From Streptomyces scopuliridis RB72 (GTDB taxonomy: Bacteria; Actinomycetota; Actinomycetes; Streptomycetales; Streptomycetaceae): DNA of 64,000 nucleotides. Under the pieces are notes generated by a model. The model made no database searches and was not told where the DNA came from. It saw nothing but the letters and a program-made list of their open reading frames with translations. The DNA is taken from assembly GCF_000718095.1 (NCBI RefSeq), contig NZ_JOEI01000009.1, positions 124,001-188,000 of the forward strand, given 5' to 3'. Made by a program: the position numbers and the translations under genes. Shown one piece after another: positions 57,701 through 64,000 of this stretch (position 1 is the first letter of the stretch; every line of letters starts with the position of its first letter).

Positions 57701-58627
57701 TTCGAGCGCCCGGACTTCAACGGGCCCCGGCCCGACCAGAGTCCGGCGCAGCGCGGTGGCCCGCAGGACGTGGCGTCCACGGCCGCGTTCCCCCGTCCGG
57801 ACTTCAACGCACCGGCTCCGGCGGGCTACGGCTCCGGCGAGTACGGCGTCCCGCAGGGCCAGAACGCGCAGTCCGACTTCCGGCCGCCGGCGGAGTACCC
57901 GACGTCGGAGTACAGCGGCCAGCAGGCCTTCAACGCCCCGCGGCCCCCGGCGCCGGCTCCGGCTCCCGGTTCCGAGGGCGGCTACCGCCCGCCGGGCCTG
58001 CCGCCGCAGCCGCAGCCCGAGGCGCTGCCCCCGGCCGGTCCCGGCGATGGCCGTACCCCGCTGTACGACACCCTGGAGACCAACTGGTTCCATGGCTCGC
58101 AGCAGGGCGGCGGCCAGCAGTCGCAGGACCGCGGTCCGGCCGCGCAGTCTCCCGTACCGCCCGCGCAGCAGCGCGAGCCGATGCCGCGGCGCGAGCCCGC
58201 CAACGGTTCGGGGCCGGGCGGTCAGGGCACCAACGGCTCCGGTTTCCAGCCGTCCGGTACGAGCGGTTCCGGTTTCGGCGGCTCGGGGACGAACGGCTCC
58301 GGCACCAACGGCGTCGGCGTCACTTCCTCCTGGCGTACGTCGCCCAACGACGAGCTGGTACGCCAGGCCGAGCGGGTCAAAAAGCCCCAGGCCGGCGGCA
58401 TCACCACCTCCGGTCTGCCCCGCCGGGTCCCGCGCGCCAATCTGGTGCCGGGGACCGCGCAGGAACAGAACAACCAGGCCGGTCCGCAGGTCTCGCGTGC
58501 GCCGGCTGACGTACGCGGCCGGCTGACCAATCTCCGTCGGGGTATCCAGCAGGGTCGTCAGGCGGGCAACACCGGCCCGACGAACAGCGGCTTCAACCTC
58601 GGCACCTCTCACCAGCAGGAGCGTTAG
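54785..58627 (+). CDS. cvnA1: CvnA1, nitrate/NIT-domain sensor-kinase-like protein of conservon 1
   Basis: A 1280-residue membrane protein. A Gly/Pro/Ser-rich N-terminus is followed by TM1 (about 88-106), a large helical sensor domain of NIT type, TM2 (about 403-424), HAMP-like region, and a HATPase domain (about 607-720; ELLENATSFSSPQTKVRVTG, IHDTGIGLSPEDL, GLFVVGRLS). About 480 residues of Gln/Gly/Pro-rich linker precede a conserved end (SGLPRRVPRANLV, RAPADVRGRLTNLRRG). There is no phospho-acceptor His box of classical kinases. GTG start with AGAGG ahead. It heads cvnA-B-C-D. Confidence 0.92.
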   Translation: MQGRFKRDSSAAAEQESRGGTDRGSSPQHTQNPGPAPSGETGGRAGRPGAAPGGAGSPATPQSAPKAAAPTDAGSRIALRNWRISTRLVALLTLPVVAATTLGGLRINESMNDMQQLEHMQLLTKMTKEATSLAAALQLERDESAGPLNNGVNPKDFKVQDRRTSTDRAKRAFLDATVDIGNTDGDQALESIRSNVNQIATQVNKISEIRKGAYTSDADSLTVDAYSGLIDSLLSLSQDMAQATSNPDMIKRTRALAAFSSAKEYASIQRAIIAAALPADPKTKGKLTENDRLYGLAAATKEKNALTSFSRLYESMGGNAEELMAPLNGQGNPEIQASEKYADRVLATTDGLQTQPNRSYLDWTDQASTRIDAMKTIEATLLGEMEGKARELRTSSQQDAIINAAVILLVLGVSLVGAFVVARSMIRSLRRLQDTATRVAQDRLPELVKQLSDSDPQDVDTSVESVGVHSKDEIGKVAAAFDDVHREAVRLAAEQALLRGNVNAMFTNLSRRSQGLIQRQLSLISELESREADPDQLSSLFKLDHLATRMRRNGENLLVLAGEEPGRRWTRPVPLVDVLRAAASEVEQYERIELASVPTTEVAGRVVNDLVHLLAELLENATSFSSPQTKVRVTGHALPDGRVLVEIHDTGIGLSPEDLAAINERLASPPTVDVSVSRRMGLFVVGRLSLRHGIRIQLRPSDSGGTTALVMLPVDVAHGGKKGPVGRPGAGVGPGGQNGAGQAPAGTGGQLTGAPGTAGGGRPGVSAGSAGTGGGLLGSGAPRGQVGAGTGPRAALPSRDGTQGGAPGGSQGGGSRDPQRQGSGQPSVFSQNAFGAPPQSGPGQGGQGQGQGRTDRPGAQSGPNSRQDQGVRAGQGGQNGFSGHAQNAFQQGQQGGAPDRGRQLPPPGGPRAELPGGNPQPQRPQTTSWGSEQPAVPPRPSLDAPRGHEEHESTGQFTGPTAEQQGPGSTSEFERPDFNGPRPDQSPAQRGGPQDVASTAAFPRPDFNAPAPAGYGSGEYGVPQGQNAQSDFRPPAEYPTSEYSGQQAFNAPRPPAPAPAPGSEGGYRPPGLPPQPQPEALPPAGPGDGRTPLYDTLETNWFHGSQQGGGQQSQDRGPAAQSPVPPAQQREPMPRREPANGSGPGGQGTNGSGFQPSGTSGSGFGGSGTNGSGTNGVGVTSSWRTSPNDELVRQAERVKKPQAGGITTSGLPRRVPRANLVPGTAQEQNNQAGPQVSRAPADVRGRLTNLRRGIQQGRQAGNTGPTNSGFNLGTSHQQER

Positions 58628-59050
58628 TTGAGTCCGATGAGTCAGGCTGCGCAGAATCTGAACTGGTTGATCACCAACTTCGTGGACAACACCCCTGGGG
58701 TGTCCCACACGGTCGTGGTCTCCGCCGACGGACTTCTGCTGGCCATGTCCGAGGGCTTCCCCCGCGACCGCGCCGATCAGCTCGCGGCCGTGGCGTCCGG
58801 TCTGACCTCGCTCACCGCGGGGGCTTCCCGGATCTTCGAAGGCGGCCCGGTCAACCAGACCGTGGTGGAGATGGAGCGCGGCTTCCTCTTCCTCATGTCC
58901 GTCTCCGACGGTTCCTCCCTGGCCGTGCTCGCGCACCCCGAGTGCGACATCGGTCTGGTGGGGTACGAGATGGCCCTCCTGGTCGATCGCGCCGGTACGG
59001 TCCTCACCCCGGACCTGCGCGCCGAGCTCCAGGGAAGTCTGTTGCACTGA
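58628..59050 (+). CDS. cvnB1: CvnB1, roadblock/LC7 protein of conservon 1
   Basis: A 140-residue roadblock/LC7 protein. It forms, in the family, a dimer that can act on the CvnD GTPase and complex with CvnA. TTG at 58628 is chosen because AGGAG ends eight bases before it; the inner ATG (58637) is further from it. Compared with CvnB2 only four residues differ (P/A, V/I, C/A, H/N), and an 83-bp block is identical in DNA. Confidence 0.93.
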   Translation: MSPMSQAAQNLNWLITNFVDNTPGVSHTVVVSADGLLLAMSEGFPRDRADQLAAVASGLTSLTAGASRIFEGGPVNQTVVEMERGFLFLMSVSDGSSLAVLAHPECDIGLVGYEMALLVDRAGTVLTPDLRAELQGSLLH

Positions 59051-59159
59051 GGCTCCCGAGGACTGCCCCCAGTACCATCACCGTCAGGCCGCCCAACCGG
59101 CCCCCCACCGGCCAAGTCAGACGGCACGCAGACATCCTGCTGTCACGCCCGGAGGATTC

Positions 59160-59567
59160 ATGACCCCGCCACCCGCCTCTCACGATCCGTACGGCGCCTC
59201 GGTCGACGCGTCGTACGGTCCTGAAGGCGATCAGCCGCTGGTACGTCCGTACGCCATGACCGGCGGCCGGACCAGGCCGCGGTACCAGCTCGCCATCGAG
59301 GCGCTGGTCAGTACGACAGCAGACCCGGCGCATCTCGCCACCCTGCTCCCCGAGCACCAGCGGATCTGCCACCTGTGCCGTGAGGTCAAGTCGGTGGCCG
59401 AGGTCTCGGCGCTGCTGACGATGCCGCTGGGCGTCGCGCGCATTCTCGTGGCCGACCTGGCGGAAGCGGGCATGGTGGCGATCCACCAGCCGGGTAACGG
59501 AGAGGCCGGCGGCACGCCGGATGTGACACTGCTCGAAAGGGTGCTCAGTGGACTTCGCAAGCTCTAG
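59160..59567 (+). CDS. cvnC1: CvnC1, DUF742 protein of conservon 1
   Basis: A 135-residue DUF742 protein: a Pro-rich start, then LVRPYAMTGGRTRPRYQLAI and a winged-helix-like C-terminal part (PLGVARILVADLAEAGMVAI). In conservons it helps link CvnA/B and CvnD. GGAGGA precedes the ATG. It overlaps cvnD1 by 20 bp. Confidence 0.93.
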   Translation: MTPPPASHDPYGASVDASYGPEGDQPLVRPYAMTGGRTRPRYQLAIEALVSTTADPAHLATLLPEHQRICHLCREVKSVAEVSALLTMPLGVARILVADLAEAGMVAIHQPGNGEAGGTPDVTLLERVLSGLRKL

Positions 59568-59945
59568 CGGCGGAGCGGCACGGTCGACCACCAGCGCGAA
59601 GATCGTGGTGGCGGGCGGCTTCGGCGTGGGCAAGACCACGTTCGTCGGCGCCGTCTCGGAGATCAACCCGCTGCGTACCGAAGCCGCTTCGACGGACACC
59701 AGCCCTACACCCCCGACGAAGTACGCGAAGCACTCCAGATCGGCCCCGACACCCCCATCATCACCACCGACGCCCGCCACCGCGCCGACGCCAAAAGCGG
59801 ACTCATCACCCTCGTCGAACACGCCCTCATGGCCCGACTCCGGCCCGCCTCCGTGTTCATAACATTTCGACAGAGAATTCACGGCCCCCGGACACCCGAC
59901 GCACTCATCCGGTGCCGCTGCGCTCACATCAGCCCCGCCTTTTGA
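59548..59945 (+). pseudogene. cvnD1: cvnD1 GTPase, internally deleted and frameshifted
   Basis: The N-terminal 46 residues (MDFASSSGGAARSTTSAKIV, P-loop GGFGVGKTT at about 23-31, ending NPLRTEA) are normal. At about 59685-59688 the sequence jumps to the family C-terminus (FDGHQPYTPDEVREALQIGP, LITLVEHALMARLRPA) in another reading frame, losing roughly 95-100 codons: switch regions, the DxxG motif and base-binding residues. The original frame ends at 59862. The second frame runs to the stop at 59943-59945, with a non-homologous tail. Codons after the junction use only CTC for Leu, unlike the CTG-rich neighbours. An intact GTPase cannot be made. An assembly error is the main alternative. Confidence 0.85.
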
Positions 59946-59960
59946 CGGGGCTCGTTCTTT
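59931..59960 (+). terminator. Terminator after conservon 1
   Basis: AGCCCCG (59931-59937) and CGGGGCT (59946-59952) with an 8-base loop, then CGTTCTTT. It separates conservons 1 and 2. Confidence 0.85.
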
Positions 59961-60032
59961 ATGCCCGTTTTATGTGAGGCTTGTACCACTCGGAATGGCT
60001 GATTCCTGCTGTTTGGAATGGGACCCTTCCCC

Positions 60033-60044
60033 GTGCTGGAATTC
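60033..60044 (+). promoter_or_regulatory. Shared cvn promoter-proximal element, copy 2
   Basis: Exact copy of GTGCTGGAATTC seen at 54591-54602. TTGGAA (60013-60018) is 18 bp before TGGAAT (60037-60042), so a promoter is plausible. It lies about 80 bp before the cvnA2 start. Confidence 0.5.
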
Positions 60045-60121
60045 GACAACTCCCGAGTAGTACGGCCCTGAACAGAACACGGCACAAACGTAGGTGCCGA
60101 CGCCGAGAGGTTGTTGGTCGA

Positions 60122-63100
60122 GTGAGGCGAAGCAAGACGAGCTCCGCGGAGCAGCAGGCGCGGGGCAACTTCACCCCGCCGCCGCGCGCAGCGGTGCCGC
60201 CTGCGGTCGCGACCGGCTCTCCGCCGGTGACGGGCAGCTCCAGCCGGTTCTCGCCGCGCAACTGGCGCGTCACCACCCGGCTGAACGCCATTCTGCTCGT
60301 CCCCGTACTGGTCGGCCTCGTGATGGGCGGCTTCCAGGTCAAGGGGTCCATCGACACCTGGCAGGAGGCGCAGGACGCCGAGAAGACGGCGCTCGTCGTA
60401 CGGGCCGCCTCGGAGTACGGCCAGGCGCTGCTCAATGAGCGCGACCTGACCGCGCAGCCGCTGCTGACCAACAAGCGCGACGCCCAGAGCGTCGTCCGGG
60501 CCCGCGCGGCCACGGACACGGCGAAGAAGAAGTTCGACGTGGCGGTGCGGGACATGCCCGCGAAGCAGGGCCTGGAACGCCGTCTCAGCCTGTTCCGCGG
60601 TGAAGAGCCCAAGCTGGAGAACATCCGCAAGACCGCGTACACCGCGGGCGTCGAGACCCCGGACAAGAACGGCGACAACGGCGGTCCCGTGGCGACCGAG
60701 GAGGGCTATGTGCTGGTGCAGCACTCCCTCATGGAGTTCGCCAACGAGCTGGGGCTCGGCACCGGCAACATCACCAGCTACGGCCGTACCGTCTACGCGA
60801 TCCAGCTCGCCAAGGCCGCCGAGTCGCTCCAGCGCTCCATCGGGATACATCTGCTGGTCAGGCCGAGCCAGAAGGACGACGTCAGGAACGGCCAGTCGAT
60901 CGCGTTCTCCTCGTACGCGTACCTGGAGGACATCGCCGTCGGCGAGTACGTCTCCGGCGGCACCGCCGAGGACACCGTCAAGCTCCAGGAAGTGATGAAG
61001 GAGCAGGCGGCGGCCGGGGCGAGGAAGCTCGCCACCGCGCAGCAGCAGGCCATGGCCGCCGGCCAGGACTTCAAGGCGCCGCCGAGCAAGGACGGTTCGG
61101 TCCTGGACGGCATGGTCGCGGCCATCGCCACCGGGGACAGCCCCGAGCAGCTCGCCGCGCGCGGGGTCACGCCGGAGACCTGGATGGCCGCCTCCACCGC
61201 CAAGTTCGACGGCTATGCGGTGATCGAGAAGGATCTTGTCGACAAGGCCGTCACCGAAGCCGCGCAGATCTCGGACAACGCCAGGAACGACGCCATCATC
61301 AACGGCGCCATCGTGGTCATCGCGCTGCTGGCCGCGTTCATCCTGGCGGGCATGATGGCCCGGCAGATGAGCCGCTCGATGCAGTCGCTGCGTACGGCCG
61401 CGTTCGGGATCGCCGAGCAGCGGCTGCCGATGCTGGTCGACCAGCTCTCCCGGGCCGAGCCCGGCCGGGTCGACACCCGGGTCCAGCCCATCCCGATCGA
61501 TTCGCGCGACGAGATCGGCGAGGTCGCCCGCGCCTTCGACCAGGTCCACCGCGAGGCGGTCAGGCTCGCAGCCGAGCAGGCCATGCTCCGCGGCAACGTC
61601 AACGCGATCTTCACGAACCTCTCGCGCCGCAACCAGTCGCTGATCGAGGGCCAGTTGTCCCTGATCTCCGATCTGGAGAACAACGAGGGCGACCCGGACC
61701 AGCTGGAGAACCTCTTCAAGCTGGACCATCTGGCGACCCGGATGCGGCGCAACGGCGAGAACCTGCTCGTCCTCGCGGGCGAGGAACCGGGCCGCCGCTG
61801 GAACCAGCCGGTGCCGCTGGTGGACGTGCTCCGCGCCGCCTCCTCCGAGGTGGAGTCGTACGAGCGCATCGAGCTGTCCGGCGTACCCGAGACCGAGATC
61901 CACGGCCAGTCCGTGACCGACCTCGTGCATCTGCTGGCGGAGTTGCTGGAGAACGCCACCACGTTCTCCTCGCCGCAGACCAAGGTGCGGGTCACCGCGA
62001 CCCGGCTGCCCGACGGCCGTGTGATGATCGAGATCCACGACAAGGGCATCGGCCTGACCGCCGAGGACTTCGCGGACATCAACCACAAGCTGGCCAACCC
62101 GCCGACCGTGGACGCCGCCGTCTCCCAGCGCATGGGGCTCTTCGTGGTCGGCCGGCTCGCCGACCGGCACGGTATCCGCGTGCAGTTGCGCCCCTCGGGC
62201 GAGCAGGCGGGGACGACCTCGCTGGTCATGCTTCCCGACGCGATCACCCACGGTGGCGGTGGCGGCGGCGAACCGGCCGCGGCCGACGACTTCACCGTCT
62301 CGCAGATCATCCCCGACCAGCCGGCGGCGCCGCTGGAGGAGCAGGCCTTCCCGACCGCTCCGATGCTGACCGCCGCCGAACTGGGCTTCGACGACTCCCG
62401 CTACGACGAGCAGCAGCCCGCGGGCGACTCCCCGCGCACGCTGGACCCCGTCAACCGCACACTGCGGCGCGAGGAGCGGCGGGCCGCGCTGGGCGGCGCC
62501 CAGGACGCCCCGCAGCCGCTCTTCAGCGACCAGGTCGACGGCCAGTACCGCGAGGAGGTCGACGGCCAGTACGCGCCTCAGCAGGCGTCGTACGACCCCG
62601 GCTACGCGGCGCGGCCGGAGGAGAGCGGGACGGCGTATCAGAACGGCGGTTACGAGGACTACCGCGCGCCCGGCGCGTACCAGGGGCAGCAGGCTTATAC
62701 GGAGGTGTCGTACCAGCCTCCGCAGAGCTCCGAGGGAACATATGAGAACGCCTTCGGCGCCCAGCCCCACCAGGAAGAGTGGCCCGCTCAGAGCGGCTAC
62801 CAGGGTGCGTACGAACCCGAGTCGCGGACCGAAGCGGAATCTGCCGGGGGCACTCCCGACACGGCCCGGGAACGCGTAGGCTTCGACCGTCCCGGCCCTT
62901 CTCCGAGCGCGAGCCACGCGCTGACGGACGCGGGCCTGCCGCGCCGGGGGAGCAGCCAGCAACCGCAGGAGTGGCAGCCCACCGGTCAGGACGAAGGACA
63001 GACCAGCCAGAACGGCCAGACCGGCCAGGCGGTGCAGACCCCGCTGCTCGGCGGGGGCGGTGGCCAGGGCAACGCGCTGAGCAACGGGCACGGCGATGGC

Positions 63101-63469
63101 AACAGCGCCGTCAGCGGTGGCGGGAGCGGCGACGGCAGCGGCAGCAGCGGCGGCCGGAGCGAGGCGGCCGACTCCGAGGACTGGCGTTCCACGAACGACG
63201 ACCGCTGGCAGCGGGCCGAGAAACTGCGCGAGCCCAAAGCCGGCGGAGTCACCTCGTCCGGGCTCCCCCGCCGCGTACCCAAGGCCAACCTGGTCGAGGG
63301 AGCGGCGGAGCAGACCCCGCAGGGCGGTACCCAGGTTTCCCGCGCCCCGGAGGACATTCGTGGCAGGTTGAGCAACCTGCGACGCGGTGTCCAGCGGGGA
63401 CGCAACGCGGGAGCGGACACGAACGGACCGGGCTACGGCTCGGGCAGTACCTACAACCAGGAGCGTTAG
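60122..63469 (+). CDS. cvnA2: CvnA2, NIT-domain sensor-kinase-like protein of conservon 2
   Basis: A 1115-residue protein with the same plan as CvnA1: TM1 (about 54-73), NIT-type sensor (about 75-390), TM2 (about 396-416), HAMP-like segment (QRLPMLVDQLSRAEPGRVDT), HATPase (about 598-710; ELLENATTFSSPQTKVRV, IHDKGIGLTAEDF), a low-complexity linker, and the conserved end AGGVTSSGLPRRVPKANLVE, RAPEDIRGRLSNLRRGVQRG. An extra GLPRRGSSQ occurs in the linker. GTG start with AGAGGTTG eight bases before, as in cvnA1. It ends one base before cvnB2. Confidence 0.92.
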   Translation: MRRSKTSSAEQQARGNFTPPPRAAVPPAVATGSPPVTGSSSRFSPRNWRVTTRLNAILLVPVLVGLVMGGFQVKGSIDTWQEAQDAEKTALVVRAASEYGQALLNERDLTAQPLLTNKRDAQSVVRARAATDTAKKKFDVAVRDMPAKQGLERRLSLFRGEEPKLENIRKTAYTAGVETPDKNGDNGGPVATEEGYVLVQHSLMEFANELGLGTGNITSYGRTVYAIQLAKAAESLQRSIGIHLLVRPSQKDDVRNGQSIAFSSYAYLEDIAVGEYVSGGTAEDTVKLQEVMKEQAAAGARKLATAQQQAMAAGQDFKAPPSKDGSVLDGMVAAIATGDSPEQLAARGVTPETWMAASTAKFDGYAVIEKDLVDKAVTEAAQISDNARNDAIINGAIVVIALLAAFILAGMMARQMSRSMQSLRTAAFGIAEQRLPMLVDQLSRAEPGRVDTRVQPIPIDSRDEIGEVARAFDQVHREAVRLAAEQAMLRGNVNAIFTNLSRRNQSLIEGQLSLISDLENNEGDPDQLENLFKLDHLATRMRRNGENLLVLAGEEPGRRWNQPVPLVDVLRAASSEVESYERIELSGVPETEIHGQSVTDLVHLLAELLENATTFSSPQTKVRVTATRLPDGRVMIEIHDKGIGLTAEDFADINHKLANPPTVDAAVSQRMGLFVVGRLADRHGIRVQLRPSGEQAGTTSLVMLPDAITHGGGGGGEPAAADDFTVSQIIPDQPAAPLEEQAFPTAPMLTAAELGFDDSRYDEQQPAGDSPRTLDPVNRTLRREERRAALGGAQDAPQPLFSDQVDGQYREEVDGQYAPQQASYDPGYAARPEESGTAYQNGGYEDYRAPGAYQGQQAYTEVSYQPPQSSEGTYENAFGAQPHQEEWPAQSGYQGAYEPESRTEAESAGGTPDTARERVGFDRPGPSPSASHALTDAGLPRRGSSQQPQEWQPTGQDEGQTSQNGQTGQAVQTPLLGGGGGQGNALSNGHGDGNSAVSGGGSGDGSGSSGGRSEAADSEDWRSTNDDRWQRAEKLREPKAGGVTSSGLPRRVPKANLVEGAAEQTPQGGTQVSRAPEDIRGRLSNLRRGVQRGRNAGADTNGPGYGSGSTYNQER

Positions 63470-63470
63470 T

Positions 63471-63893
63471 GTGAGCCCGATGAGCCAGGCGGCGCAGAAT
63501 CTGAACTGGTTGATCACCAACTTTGTGGACAACACCCCTGGGGTGTCCCACACCGTGGTGGTCTCCGCCGACGGACTCCTGCTGGCCATGTCCGAAGGTT
63601 TCCCCCGCGACCGCGCCGATCAGCTCGCGGCCGTGGCGTCCGGTCTGACCTCGCTCACCGCGGGGGCTTCCCGGATCTTCGAGGGGGGCGCCGTCAACCA
63701 GACCGTGGTCGAGATGGAGCGCGGCTTCCTCTTCCTGATGTCCATCTCGGACGGTTCCTCACTGGCCGTCCTCGCCCACCCGGAGGCCGATATCGGCCTG
63801 GTGGGCTACGAGATGGCCCTGCTGGTCGACCGCGCGGGCACGGTCCTCACCCCGGACCTCCGCGCCGAGCTCCAGGGAAGTCTGCTCAACTGA
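63471..63893 (+). CDS. cvnB2: CvnB2, roadblock/LC7 protein of conservon 2
   Basis: A 140-residue roadblock/LC7 protein, 136 of 140 residues identical to CvnB1. GTG start with AGGAG eight bases ahead, the same organisation as cvnB1. The sensor kinases differ far more, so the partner proteins may be interchangeable. Confidence 0.93.
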   Translation: MSPMSQAAQNLNWLITNFVDNTPGVSHTVVVSADGLLLAMSEGFPRDRADQLAAVASGLTSLTAGASRIFEGGAVNQTVVEMERGFLFLMSISDGSSLAVLAHPEADIGLVGYEMALLVDRAGTVLTPDLRAELQGSLLN

Positions 63894-63995
63894 CAGACAG
63901 TGCGCTGCCCGCCGCCGCACCATTAAGGTTCGGTGGCGCGGATTCCACAGGTCCGTCAACATAGGGCCCGGCGACCGGCAGTCGGAGGAGGAAAC

Positions 63996-64000
63996 GTGGC
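63996..64000 (+). CDS. cvnC2: Start of cvnC2 (cut by window end)
   Basis: A GTG at 63996 follows GGAGGAGGAAAC and lies 102 bp after the cvnB2 stop, where cvnC lies in conservon 1 (109 bp). Only five bases are inside the window, so the identity is by position. Confidence 0.6.

Noticed and set aside
59548..59862. A 104-residue protein from the cvnD1 start
   Set aside because: After residue 46 the sequence is a Thr/Pro-rich artefact of the wrong frame; the other frame shows true family sequence.

Overview
The window is chromosomal DNA from a Streptomyces or very close relative. The evidence is uniformly very high GC with third-position GC bias, many GTG starts, and streptomycete markers in order: an nsdA-type regulator, a glucose permease of the GlcP type, a HupS-type lysine-tailed HU, NdgR beside leuCD, and two tandem conservons (cvn). 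From memory, the order from ffh to the conservons follows the S. coelicolor SCO5586-SCO5537 core region; no alignment was run.

Layout. 1-8.8 kb: a methyltransferase gene, then an eight-gene plus-strand cluster homologous to the enterobacterial yhf operon (yhfZ, yhfY, yhfU, yhfT, php, yhfS, yhfX, yhfW). It starts at an apparently leaderless promoter covered by a 28-bp dyad. 8.8-18.5 kb: ffh, then the amtB-glnK-glnD ammonium operon (minus strand) behind a four-box GlnR-type operator, nsdA, and a degenerate prim-pol-like gene. This block lies between two inverted copies of a non-coding, MITE-like repeat. 18.5-31 kb: ftsY, an NCS1 permease, glcP, smc, a small coiled-coil protein, acylphosphatase, a secreted CAP protein, an HxlR regulator, mutM and rnc. 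31-41 kb: rpmF, DUF177, a SepIVA-like protein, coaD, rsmD, recG, a DhaL/FakA-type protein, rpmB, thiD and thiL. 41-50 kb: a RAM-domain protein, a lipoprotein, ddl, gpsA, an acyltransferase, cofC, hupS, leuDC and ndgR. 50-54 kb: five tRNA genes (only Glu and Gln), a HAD hydrolase with a broken tandem duplicate of its 5' end, gltX, an FAH-family hydrolase, and a small gene carrying a duplicated peptide motif. 54-64 kb: conservons 1 and 2 (sensor-kinase-like CvnA, roadblock CvnB, DUF742 CvnC, GTPase CvnD).

How the genes work together. The SRP pair (ffh, ftsY), the chromosome and cell-division genes (smc, sepIVA-like, hupS), ribosome and RNA genes (rpmF, rpmB, rnc, rsmD) and cofactor genes (coaD, thiD, thiL, cofC) form a housekeeping backbone. 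Accessory interest is concentrated in four places: the yhf cluster with its operator, the repeat pair flanking ffh and the prim-pol/ftsY junction, the peptide gene before conservon 1, and the conservons. In the conservons, cvnD1 is internally deleted and frameshifted while cvnB1 and cvnB2 are nearly identical. All calls come from reading the sequence; no database search was run.
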